From Zoogloeaceae bacterium (lineage in GTDB: Bacteria > Pseudomonadota > Gammaproteobacteria > Burkholderiales > Rhodocyclaceae), in assembly GCA_024235675.1 (NCBI GenBank), contig JACKLZ010000002.1, forward strand, positions 866,001-930,000: a stretch of DNA of 64,000 nt. The letters run 5' to 3'. The position numbers and the translations under genes were made by a program. This document shows positions 9,039 through 16,309 of this stretch, in pieces. Every line of letters starts with the position of its first letter. The stretch's first letter is position 1. The notes under the pieces are model-generated. The model did not search any database. It saw only the letters and a list, made by a program, of their open reading frames with translations, and was not told the origin of the DNA.

Positions 9039-9407
9039 TCATGCAACCCCAAGGGCATAATCTGCAAGCGCTTCGACCACGCCGTCTGACTCGCCCGCCG
9101 CAAGCACCTGCGTGACCGACAGCGCCGGATGACGCGCCGCGGCCTCAGCCACGAGCAGGGGCACGTCACGCTTCAGATGTCCGCCCTGCGCCAGAAAGAC
9201 CGGCACCACGGTGATGCGCTCGACGCCCGACGCCGCAAGCGCATCGACGGCCTCGTTCAGCGTCGGCGTCAGAAACTCCATGAAGGCCACACCGACCGGC
9301 GTCTCGGGCGAGCGCGCCGCAATGCGCGCGGCCACGCGCTTCATGGGGCCGGCCCATTCCGGGTCACGTGCGCCATGTCCAAAAAGTACGATACCCCTTG
9401 CCGCCAT
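9039..9407 (-). CDS. cbiX: CbiX/SirB-type sirohydrochlorin chelatase (short form)
   Basis: A 122-aa single-domain class II chelatase, the length expected for short CbiX/SirB proteins that insert Co or Fe into sirohydrochlorin. The likely metal-ligand histidines are H11 in LFGHGARDP and H77 in AQGGHLKRD. The start at 9407 follows AAGGAG; a longer ATG at 9434 lies upstream of that site. No other tetrapyrrole gene is adjacent, so whether the metal is cobalt, iron or nickel cannot be decided here. Confidence 0.87.
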   Translation of the reverse strand: MAARGIVLFGHGARDPEWAGPMKRVAARIAARSPETPVGVAFMEFLTPTLNEAVDALAASGVERITVVPVFLAQGGHLKRDVPLLVAEAAARHPALSVTQVLAAGESDGVVEALADYALGVA

Positions 9408-9493
9408 CTGCTTCTCCTTATTGATCGGACCCACCGCACGCGGGCCACGTCACCACGCTGCCGGTCGTCGGCACAAGTCGTTATCATGCGCCC

Positions 9494-10324
9494 ATGATGA
9501 CATCCCTGCCCCCATGGCGTCGCCGCCTGCTGGCCGCCGCACTCTGCCTTGTCAGCCCCTGGGCGCTGAGCGCGCCCACCCCATCACTGGTGCCCGGCGG
9601 CATCGCCCGCCTCTCCATCGCACCGGCCAGCGAGCCACGCCCAAGCGTGCGCTTCGGCGACGCACCGGTGCTGGTGCTGCGCGACGGCACGCAATGGACG
9701 GCCTGGATCGGGCTGCCGCTCGACCTCAAACCCGGCAAGCACAGCGTCGCAGTGAGCCGCCAGGGCACGGCATCGGCGCTGAGCCTGACCCTCAAGGACA
9801 AAGCCTATCCGGTGCAACACCTGCGCCTCAAGAATCAGCGCATGGTCGAGCCGGACCCGGCCGATCTGCGCCGCATCGAAGCCGAAGCGGCCACGCAGAG
9901 CGAAGTCAAAACCCTGTTTCGTGACACCGACGCGGTACAGCTCGACTTTGTCACGCCGGTGCCCGGCCGGCGCTCCAGTGCCTTTGGCCTGCGCCGCACC
10001 TTCAATGGGCAGCCGCGTGCACCGCACCGCGGGCTCGACATCGCAGCCGGCAAAGGCACGCCCGTGGTATCGCCGGCGGCCGGCGTGGTAACGCATGTGG
10101 GCGACTTTTTCTTTAATGGCAACACGGTGTTCATCGACCACGGCCAAGGCCTGATCTCGATGTTCTGCCACCTGGACAGCGTGGCCATCGCCGCCGGCAC
10201 GCCGATCGCCCAAGGCAAAGCGGTCGGCACCGTGGGTCAGACCGGCCGGGCCACCGGGCCGCACCTGCACTGGAGCGTATTTCTGAATGGCACGCCGGTC
10301 GACCCGGCCTTATTCCTGCCCTGA
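9494..10324 (+). CDS. M23-family (LytM/lysostaphin-like) metallopeptidase, secreted
   Basis: 276 aa. It has an N-terminal signal peptide (residues 1-27, twin-arginine-like RRR before a hydrophobic core, cleavage near ALSA). Residues about 30-105 form an uncharacterised beta-rich region and about 150-276 the peptidase domain. The zinc motif HRGLD (H178, D182) and HLHW (H257, H259) are intact, with H226 also placed as in active enzymes, so it is probably an active peptidoglycan endopeptidase rather than a NlpD-type activator. The 3' end overlaps tcdA, which converges on it, by 15 bp. Confidence 0.92.
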   Translation: MMTSLPPWRRRLLAAALCLVSPWALSAPTPSLVPGGIARLSIAPASEPRPSVRFGDAPVLVLRDGTQWTAWIGLPLDLKPGKHSVAVSRQGTASALSLTLKDKAYPVQHLRLKNQRMVEPDPADLRRIEAEAATQSEVKTLFRDTDAVQLDFVTPVPGRRSSAFGLRRTFNGQPRAPHRGLDIAAGKGTPVVSPAAGVVTHVGDFFFNGNTVFIDHGQGLISMFCHLDSVAIAAGTPIAQGKAVGTVGQTGRATGPHLHWSVFLNGTPVDPALFLP

Positions 10325-11101
10325 GTCGGGCACGGCGGCCAGCAGCCGATCGATCGCCCGACTGGCTGCCGCCAGGCCAAAGCTGGCCGTCACCGCGATG
10401 CTGGAGCCGAAGCCCGCGCAGTTGAGCCCGGCAGGCCCGACCACCGCCTCACAACTGCCCTCGGGGTAGCGCAGCGGCTCGGTCGAGTACACCGCATCAA
10501 TGCCAAAGCGCCGCGCCGGGTTGCGCGAAAATCCGTGCTTCTGCCGCAGGCGCTTGCGCAGCCGGGCCAGCAAGGGGTCTTGCTCGGTGCGCGACAGGTC
10601 GCCAATCACGATCCGCGTGGGGTCGGTCTGCCCGCCGGCCGCCCCCAGCGTAATCAGCCGGATGCCATGGCGCCGGCAGTGCAGCACGATCGCGGCCTTG
10701 GCCGACAGATCATCGATGGCGTCGACCACCAGATCGACCGGCCCGGCGAGGGTGGTCGCCACATTGTCTTCGGTCACGAAATCATCGACGCATTCGACGA
10801 CGATGCCCGGATCGATCAGCCGGATCCGCGCCGACATGGCCTCCACCTTGGCCTGGCCGAGCGTATCTTCAAGCGCGTGGATCTGGCGGTTGATGTTGGA
10901 TTCGGCCACATGGTCGAGATCGATCAGGCGCAGATGCCCCACACCACTGCGCGCCAGCGCCTCGACCACCCACGAGCCCACCCCGCCAATGCCCGCCACC
11001 ACCACGCGCGCCTGCAGCAAGCGCGCCAGCGCGGCCCCGCCATACAAGCGCGCCACACCGCCAAAACGGCGCTCACGATCGACTGACTGCGAAATACTCA
11101 T
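10310..11101 (-). CDS. tcdA: tRNA threonylcarbamoyladenosine dehydratase
   Basis: 263-aa E1-like/ThiF-fold protein that uses ATP to cyclise t6A37 in tRNA to the ct6A form. The nucleotide motif is GIGGVGSWVVEALARSG (residues 37-53), followed by LIDLDHVAESNINRQ, characteristic of TcdA/CsdL. The start at 11101 has GGAG nine bases upstream; the open frame extends further upstream but would run through the neighbouring promoter region. It converges on the M23 peptidase gene (15-bp overlap) and diverges from the Sel1 gene. Confidence 0.93.
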   Translation of the reverse strand: MSISQSVDRERRFGGVARLYGGAALARLLQARVVVAGIGGVGSWVVEALARSGVGHLRLIDLDHVAESNINRQIHALEDTLGQAKVEAMSARIRLIDPGIVVECVDDFVTEDNVATTLAGPVDLVVDAIDDLSAKAAIVLHCRRHGIRLITLGAAGGQTDPTRIVIGDLSRTEQDPLLARLRKRLRQKHGFSRNPARRFGIDAVYSTEPLRYPEGSCEAVVGPAGLNCAGFGSSIAVTASFGLAAASRAIDRLLAAVPDSGQE

Positions 11102-11157
11102 CTCACTGAACTCCAAGCGCGCATGAAACTCCAACGAAAAACCCGCTGGAGCCCCAC

Positions 11158-11823
11158 ATGCCTTTTCGACCCCTTGCCCTGGCGCTTGCGCTTGCGCTGT
11201 CGTTTTCCACGGGCGCGGCGACCACGCAAGCACAAGCCCAAACACTCGACACCATGCGCATCGCACAGTCCGGCACCGAGGCCTACGAAGGCGGCGATCA
11301 TGCCACGGCCGCGCGCTATTTCGAAGTGGCCGGGCGCCGCGGCAACCGCCTCGCCCAATTCAACCTCGCCATGATGCTCTACCGCGGCGAAACCGAAACC
11401 GACAACGCCAACGCGATGTGGCAGTGGTTGCGCCGCGCCGCCCAGGCCGGCCTGCCGCAAGCGCAGTTCAACTTCGCCCTGCTCTATGACCATGGCGACC
11501 ATGTCGCCCGGTCCTTCTCGACCGCCGCCGAGTGGTATCGCCGGGCGGCAGAACAAGGTCACATGGAAGCGCAAATCTCCCTTGCCACGCTGTATTTCCT
11601 CGGCCAGGGCGTACCACAAGACTACGCCCAGGCCGCGCACTGGTATCGCTCCGCGGCCAACGCCGGCGACCCCGGCGCGCAATACCTGATCGGCCACATG
11701 TACGAAATCGGCTACGGCGTCGAGCAGGACACCCGCCTCGCCCGCCATTGGTATCTGCAAGCCGCGCTGCAGGGCGACCGTGGCGCCCAGGCCAAATACC
11801 AGGCACTGGGCGACAACAACTAA
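11158..11823 (+). CDS. Secreted Sel1-repeat (TPR-like) protein
   Basis: 221 aa. It has a signal peptide (1-28, hydrophobic ALALALALSFS, cleavage after the AQA region). At least four tandem Sel1-like repeats of about 36 residues follow, with the pattern A...YRRAAEQGHMEAQ, LATLYFLGQGVPQDYAQAA, WYRSAANAGDPGAQ and LIGHMYEIGYGVEQD. Such proteins are periplasmic or surface protein-interaction scaffolds. No catalytic motif is present and the partner is unknown. Confidence 0.88.
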   Translation: MPFRPLALALALALSFSTGAATTQAQAQTLDTMRIAQSGTEAYEGGDHATAARYFEVAGRRGNRLAQFNLAMMLYRGETETDNANAMWQWLRRAAQAGLPQAQFNFALLYDHGDHVARSFSTAAEWYRRAAEQGHMEAQISLATLYFLGQGVPQDYAQAAHWYRSAANAGDPGAQYLIGHMYEIGYGVEQDTRLARHWYLQAALQGDRGAQAKYQALGDNN

Positions 11824-11830
11824 GCCGCCA

Positions 11831-12775
11831 TCACGCCCCGCTGTCCAGCCACACCTCCAGGCCCTGCGCGTTCAGCTCGATATCCACCGCAAACAGATCA
11901 AACAGCGCCGTCTCATCCAACGTCCATTGCTGACGGCGGGCTTCTTCGCGCAATAGCGCCGACAGCCCGGAGCGGATGATCTGGTGACGATGGTCAATCG
12001 CCCCGGCGCCGGCCTTGGCGATGGCCACATGCGCGTCGATCAGGCGATGCAGATCGGCCGCCAGCCGGGGCAGATCGGTGACACGGCTGAAGTGGGTGAG
12101 ATACATCGCGCTCGGTTCGGCCGCCATCAAGCGGTCGATGGACGCATGCAGCGCCGGCGGATCGAACTGCACCGGCGTGGTCGAGGGAAACACGAAAGCC
12201 ATGCCATCGCGATCCAGCTCACGATACGACAGCCCGAACACATCGCCGGTAAACCACGCGCGGCTGCGTTCATCGAAATAGCACACATGGTGCCGCGCAT
12301 GCCCCGGCGTATCGGCCACCCGCAAGGCGCGACCGTTGAGGTCGATCACCATGTCGTCGGTCGCCTCGACAATGCGCTCGGCGGCAATCGGCAGAATCTC
12401 GCCATAACGCGCCGTCGCGTCCGCCTCGCCATACACCGCCACCGTGCCCGCCCACAATTTGGACGGATCGGCCATATGCCGCGCACCGCGCGGATGCACC
12501 ACCAGCGTGGCATTCGGACACGCCGCCATGAAGGCCCCCGCGCCGCCCGCGTGGTCGAGGTGGATGTGGGTGAGCAGCACATGGCTCACTGCCTCCGGCC
12601 CAAGACCGAGTTCGGCCAGCGCCGCCATCACATGCGGCACCGACGCGTTGTTGCCGGTGTCGACAATCGCCACCGCGTCACCCGAACGGATCAGATGAAT
12701 CGCCGCCAGTTGTGGTCGCATATAACAAGAATCGACCGCGTAAATCGCTTCCGGCCAGGGGATCAGCACCGACAT
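11831..12775 (-). CDS. MBL-fold metallo-hydrolase
   Basis: 314 aa. The metallo-beta-lactamase core carries TGNN (40-43), the metal motif THIHLDHAGG (H70, H72, D74, H75), GHARHHVCYF, TGDVFG and the late histidine in LTHFSR, so the binuclear centre looks complete. The C-terminal ~70 residues are helical, as in glyoxalase-II-like or quorum-quenching-like subgroups. The substrate is not predictable from sequence. The start at 12775 follows GGAGATAAGG; an ATG at 12787 lies inside that site and is less likely. The gene converges on the Sel1 gene 7 bp away. Confidence 0.88.
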   Translation of the reverse strand: MSVLIPWPEAIYAVDSCYMRPQLAAIHLIRSGDAVAIVDTGNNASVPHVMAALAELGLGPEAVSHVLLTHIHLDHAGGAGAFMAACPNATLVVHPRGARHMADPSKLWAGTVAVYGEADATARYGEILPIAAERIVEATDDMVIDLNGRALRVADTPGHARHHVCYFDERSRAWFTGDVFGLSYRELDRDGMAFVFPSTTPVQFDPPALHASIDRLMAAEPSAMYLTHFSRVTDLPRLAADLHRLIDAHVAIAKAGAGAIDHRHQIIRSGLSALLREEARRQQWTLDETALFDLFAVDIELNAQGLEVWLDSGA

Positions 12776-12964
12776 CCTTATCTCCATTGAATCAGCATGG
12801 CGCTCATTTTAACGGGCATACGCTCAACGATTGCCACGGATCAATCTTTCGAGTGTGCATCAGTGATTTACTGTCATTAAAACGTCATGACGCCGAGCGG
12901 TATCGCCGGCGCAAACTGAATCCGGTGATACCTCCCCTCGCGTCCAAACAAGGAGGGAGCTACC

Positions 12965-13228
12965 ATGCTAACGATTCAGGACTGTATCGAACTTTCCGAA
13001 CTCACCGAAGAAGAAATCCTCGCCATCGCGGAGCATGAACACCTGCCCGAAATGGTCGCGGTCGAACTCGGCAACTACCTCACTCACACCGCCAGCGGCG
13101 AAAAGCGCATCAAGCGCATGATCTGCGACGACATCGAAGCCGCGCGCGCCAAAGGCGACACGCACCGGCTGAGCATGCTCAGGATGGTGCTCAAGCATTT
13201 CGTCGAACACCACGGCGGCGGGCTGTAG
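12965..13228 (+). CDS. Small acidic helical protein of unknown function
   Basis: 87 aa, start preceded by AAGGAGGGAGC, so it is very probably translated. It begins MLTIQDCIELSELTEEEILAI and is predicted all-helical, with no signal peptide, membrane segment or recognisable DNA-binding motif. I do not recognise a named family. It stands alone between an MBL-fold gene on the other strand and a repeat region; the 177-bp upstream gap would hold its promoter. Confidence 0.75.
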   Translation: MLTIQDCIELSELTEEEILAIAEHEHLPEMVAVELGNYLTHTASGEKRIKRMICDDIEAARAKGDTHRLSMLRMVLKHFVEHHGGGL

Positions 13229-13235
13229 AGGAAGG

Positions 13236-13375
13236 CCCCCACGCTCGCTTCGTTCGCTGCCCCCCGAGGGGGCCGCGGCCATCCTTGGGACGGCCCGGCG
13301 AAGGGGCAAGCCCCCACGCTCACTTCGTTCGCTGCCCCCCGAGGGGGCTGCGGCCATCCTTGGGACGGCCCGGCG
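13236..13375. repeat. Two-copy direct repeat, 65-bp unit at 75-bp period
   Basis: Copies at 13236-13300 and 13311-13375 differ at only a few bases. Each runs from CCCCCACGCTC through TTCGTTCGCTGC, the hairpin CCCCCGAGGGGG, GCGGCCATCCTTGGGACGG and CCCGGCG. A third, degenerate copy of the first part (CCCCACGCTCACGTTCCTCAC) begins near 13387. GC-rich repeats with the CCCCCGAGGGGG core occur in intergenic regions of many betaproteobacteria. The hairpin may act as a transcription stop for the preceding small gene. Confidence 0.85.
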
Positions 13376-13443
13376 GATGACCGGGGCCCCACGCTCACGT
13401 TCCTCACGGCCCGCGCTCTGGCGAAGGCCTCGCGGTCATGGTC

Positions 13444-13521
13444 GTAGGGTGGGCGGCTTGCCGCCCACCAGCGATGCCCCAAACAACCGATGCATGGTGG
13501 GCGGCAAGCCGCCCACCCTAC
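13444..13521. repeat. Nested palindrome: 27-bp perfect inverted repeat, 24-bp loop
   Basis: The left arm (13444-13470) starts GTAGGGTGGGCGGC and the right arm (13495-13521) is its exact reverse complement, ending GCCGCCCACCCTAC. Each arm also contains its own palindrome, GGGCGGC-TT-GCCGCCC, so the DNA could form one long hairpin or two short ones. It resembles REP/MITE-like intergenic elements. It carries no coding sequence. Confidence 0.88.
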
Positions 13522-13652
13522 CAAGCCGCGGCACGACCACCACTGACATCCATACGGCCTGACGATTTTTCGTCTTCGCGGCCCAGGCGCGCGTGACACC
13601 AAGCACCCGATCTCCCTAAACTCAGGACATCCCGTCCAATCTCGCACCGCCC

Positions 13653-14801
13653 ATGACTACACCCCACTTCGACTTCGACACCGTCATCGACCGCCGCGCC
13701 ATCCCCGACGAGAAATGGGCGCGCTACGCCGGCCGCGACATCCTGCCCATGTGGGTGGCCGACATGGACTTCGCCACCGCGCAGCCCATCCTCGACGCCC
13801 TGCACGCACGCATCGACCAAAAGGTCTTCGGCTATGCCGGCCCCTGGCCCGCGCTGATCGACACCGTCGTGCACAGCCTCGAACGCGACCACGGCTGGCG
13901 CATCGACCCCGACTGGCTGGTGTGGCTGCCCGGCGTGGTCACCGGCTTCAACGTCGCCTGCGCCATCGCCGGCGAGCCAGGCGATGGCGTCCTCACCGCC
14001 ACGCCGGTCTACCCGCCCTTTCTGCACGCTCCCGCCAACACCGGGCGCACGCTGCAGACCGTCGCGCTGATCGAAGAGAAAAACCACTGGGGCTGGGACT
14101 GGGACGCCGTCGACGCCGCCATCGACGCACGCACCCGCATGCTCTTGCTGTGCAACCCGCACAACCCGGTCGGCCGCGTATTCACCCGCGACGAACTCAC
14201 CGCCCTGGCCGAACGCGCCGAGCGGCACGATCTCATCGTCTGCTCTGACGACATCCACTGCGGCCTCGTCCTCGACGGCACCCACACCCCCATCGCCGCA
14301 CTCAACGAGACCATCGCCCGGCGCAGCATCACCCTCATGGCGCCCAGCAAGACCTGGAACATCGCCCCGCTCTACGCCGGCTTCGCCATCATCCCCGATG
14401 CCGCCCTGCGCAAGCGTTACCAACGCGCCATGCGCGGCCTCATCCCGCATCCCAATGTGCTCGGCCTGGTCGCCACAGAGGCCGCCTACCGCGACGGCGA
14501 ACCCTGGCGCCGCGCCCTCATCGACTACCTGCGCGGCAACCGCGAGCGCGTCGTCGACGCCATCGCCGCCATCCCCGGCCTGCGCACCACCCGCCCCGAA
14601 GCCACCTATCTGGCCTGGATCGACTGCCGCGACGCCGGCCTCACCGATCCCGCCGCCTTCTTCGAAGAACATGGCGTCGGCCTCTCCAACGGCCGCCATT
14701 TCGGCGCCCCGCCGGGCTTCGTGCGACTCAATTTTGGCTGCCCGCGCGAAACGCTGGACGAGGGATTGCGACGCATGGCCGTGGCGCTGGCGGCTCGCTG
14801 A
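13653..14801 (+). CDS. patB: PatB/MalY-type PLP C-S lyase (cystathionine beta-lyase-like)
   Basis: 382-aa fold-type I PLP enzyme. Motifs: MWVADMDFATA near the N-terminus, YGYAGP-like FGYAGP, CNPHNPVGRVF, SDDIHCGL, and the PLP-binding lysine K233 in MAPSKTWNI; the C-terminal RLNFGCPRETL contains the carboxylate-binding arginine. This pattern is PatB/MalY rather than MetC, and the expected reaction is beta-elimination of cystathionine or cysteine conjugates giving pyruvate, ammonia and a thiol. Codon use is very GC-rich. It is flanked on both sides by palindromic intergenic elements. The family also includes class I-like aminotransferases, so the substrate is uncertain. Confidence 0.9.
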   Translation: MTTPHFDFDTVIDRRAIPDEKWARYAGRDILPMWVADMDFATAQPILDALHARIDQKVFGYAGPWPALIDTVVHSLERDHGWRIDPDWLVWLPGVVTGFNVACAIAGEPGDGVLTATPVYPPFLHAPANTGRTLQTVALIEEKNHWGWDWDAVDAAIDARTRMLLLCNPHNPVGRVFTRDELTALAERAERHDLIVCSDDIHCGLVLDGTHTPIAALNETIARRSITLMAPSKTWNIAPLYAGFAIIPDAALRKRYQRAMRGLIPHPNVLGLVATEAAYRDGEPWRRALIDYLRGNRERVVDAIAAIPGLRTTRPEATYLAWIDCRDAGLTDPAAFFEEHGVGLSNGRHFGAPPGFVRLNFGCPRETLDEGLRRMAVALAAR

Positions 14802-14818
14802 CACTAGGCGAAAAGATG

Positions 14819-14840
14819 GCCGGGCAATCGCCCGGCTTTC
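14819..14840 (+). terminator. Possible intrinsic terminator of patB
   Basis: GCCGGGC-AATC-GCCCGGC (14819-14836) followed by TTTC and a broken T-rich stretch, 18 bp after the patB stop. The stem is strong but the U-tract is poor. Confidence 0.5.
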
Positions 14841-14896
14841 ATCGTTTTCATTGGACCGTTGGGGCCTTCGGCCTATCCGCCCAATGCGGCCTATCG

Positions 14897-14977
14897 GTAG
14901 GTTGGGTTGAGCGTAGCGAAGCCCAACAATTTGGGAGGCGAGAAAAGTTGGGCTTCGCGTTGCTCAACCCAACCTAC
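14897..14977. repeat. Large imperfect palindrome, 31-bp arms
   Basis: The left arm 14897-14927 begins GTAGGTTGGGTTGAGCG and the right arm 14947-14977 is its reverse complement except for three central bases, with a 19-bp loop. The outer sequence GTAGG-TGGG matches the outer ends of the palindrome at 13444-13521, but the inner sequence differs. This is the widespread GTAGGTTGGG-type intergenic element, which has no coding content. Confidence 0.88.
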
Positions 14978-15000
14978 GCGAGCTATGCCTTTCGCGTCAC

Positions 15001-15693
15001 TCACGAAGCAATATTCATAAATTCCAAATCGCTATGAGGGTCGTCGGACTTCCGCCCTATCGAAAACAGCGTTGTTAATTTACGACCAAGAGTGTCCTTA
15101 TATGTCAGGCGAAGCCTCGAAGTTTCCCCTTGGAGCGGGCTATCCACTTCAAAGGATGTCCGGTGCTCAGCCCCTGCGCCAAAAAATGGCATGTCGAGCA
15201 AATGAAACGTAGCGCCGGAATCGACAGTTAGCTCACCAAACAACTCAGTTGCTGTATTACCAGTATTGGTAATGACCATGTTGTATCTAGAAGTGCCATT
15301 TCCACTGAAACTCCCTCCAGCTGAGGCTACAAGAATTTTAGGTTTGGCTGCGTCTTCTCGCATTGCTCTCTCATAGGCGAGAGACTCCCGCTCACTTTCT
15401 ACCCGCAAGCGCGAGACCTCAACAAGATCTCGCTGCTGTTCAACTGAATTCTTAAGCTCGTCAGCTTGAAGCAATAGCGCCTGTGTCGACAATTTGAGTT
15501 CTTCTCCTTGCTGGAGGTACCCAAGCACCAACCAAAGAAATGCGAGAGGCGAAAACACACCAGCAAAGAAATCACCCCACTCGTTCGGCTTCATCGACGA
15601 TACGTCGTCAAGCTGCGAGAGCAGTCCTGCGCCAACAATAACCACCCAAACCGACGAAACCCAAAAGCCAAACCAAAAACGCTTTTCAGTCAT
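15001..15693 (-). CDS. AT-rich orphan membrane protein of unknown function
   Basis: 230 aa. Two hydrophobic segments lie near the N-terminus (about 8-25 and 43-60), followed by a charged coiled-coil-like stretch (about 62-115, rich in Glu/Gln/Leu/Arg) and a C-terminal beta-rich domain (about 118-225) beginning KPKILVASAGG. I do not recognise a named family. Base composition is clearly lower in GC than all neighbours, and the gene abuts the palindrome ending at 14977 and the ssb terminator. Recent acquisition is likely (inference). The ribosome site is weak. Confidence 0.72.
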   Translation of the reverse strand: MTEKRFWFGFWVSSVWVVIVGAGLLSQLDDVSSMKPNEWGDFFAGVFSPLAFLWLVLGYLQQGEELKLSTQALLLQADELKNSVEQQRDLVEVSRLRVESERESLAYERAMREDAAKPKILVASAGGSFSGNGTSRYNMVITNTGNTATELFGELTVDSGATFHLLDMPFFGAGAEHRTSFEVDSPLQGETSRLRLTYKDTLGRKLTTLFSIGRKSDDPHSDLEFMNIAS

Positions 15694-15723
15694 AACTTTT
15701 GGGAGCCCCTACTCGAAAAAGTT

Positions 15724-15752
15724 AAAAAAACGGAGCCAATTCAAAGGCTCCG
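15724..15752 (-). terminator. Intrinsic terminator of ssb
   Basis: On the minus strand, CGGAGCC-TTTGAATT-GGCTCCG is followed directly by seven T residues (15730-15724). It lies 35 bp after the ssb stop. On the plus strand the same stem is followed by CTTAGTTTTTTT, so it may work in both directions. Confidence 0.88.
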
Positions 15753-15786
15753 CTTAGTTTTTTTACTATTTGTTGCTTATCCGGCG

Positions 15787-16308
15787 TTAGAACGGAATAT
15801 CGTCGTCGAAATCGCCAAACCCGCCGCCTGACCCACCGGCCGGTGCCGGCTTGTTGCCACCGCCGCCTTGCTGCGGGCGCTGCTGTTGCGGCGCGGGGCG
15901 GTTGTTACTGGCCGGGCGCTGGTCGTAGCCGCCTTCGTCCATGGGGGCGTCGCCGCCGCTGCCGCCGCCACTTTCACGGCCGCCGAGCATCTGCATCTCG
16001 CTGGCGCGGATCTCGGTGGTGTAGCGGTCCTGACCGTTCTGGTCTTGCCACTTGCGGGTTTGCAGGCGGCCTTCGACGTAGATGGCGCGGCCTTTCTTGA
16101 GGTACTGACCGACGATTTCAGCGAGCTTGCCGAAGAACACCACGCGGTGCCATTCGGTGGATTCTTTCTTCTCGCCGGTCTGCTTGTCTTTCCAGGTATC
16201 CGTGGTGGCGATGCTGACGTTGCAGATGGCGTCGCCGGACGGGGCGTAGCGGATCTCCGGGTCGCGGCCCAGGTTACCCACCAAAATCACTTTATTGACC
16301 GATGCCAT
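15787..16308 (-). CDS. ssb: Single-stranded DNA-binding protein
   Basis: 173 aa. The OB fold spans residues 1-108 (MASVNKVILVGNLGRDPEIRY, WHRVVFFGKLAEIVGQYLKKG, VEGRLQTRKWQDQNG), followed by a Gly/Gln/Pro-rich disordered linker and the acidic tip DDDIPF that recruits repair and replication partners. It starts 1 bp after the stop of the upstream MFS gene with a GGAGGAG site in that gene's last codons, so the two are co-transcribed. A good intrinsic terminator follows. Confidence 0.97.
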   Translation of the reverse strand: MASVNKVILVGNLGRDPEIRYAPSGDAICNVSIATTDTWKDKQTGEKKESTEWHRVVFFGKLAEIVGQYLKKGRAIYVEGRLQTRKWQDQNGQDRYTTEIRASEMQMLGGRESGGGSGGDAPMDEGGYDQRPASNNRPAPQQQRPQQGGGGNKPAPAGGSGGGFGDFDDDIPF

Positions 16309-16309
16309 T

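Noticed and set aside
13200..15000. CRISPR array or integron in the repeat region
   Set aside because: Only two full direct repeats with a 10-bp separation, no spacer pattern and no cas or integrase genes.
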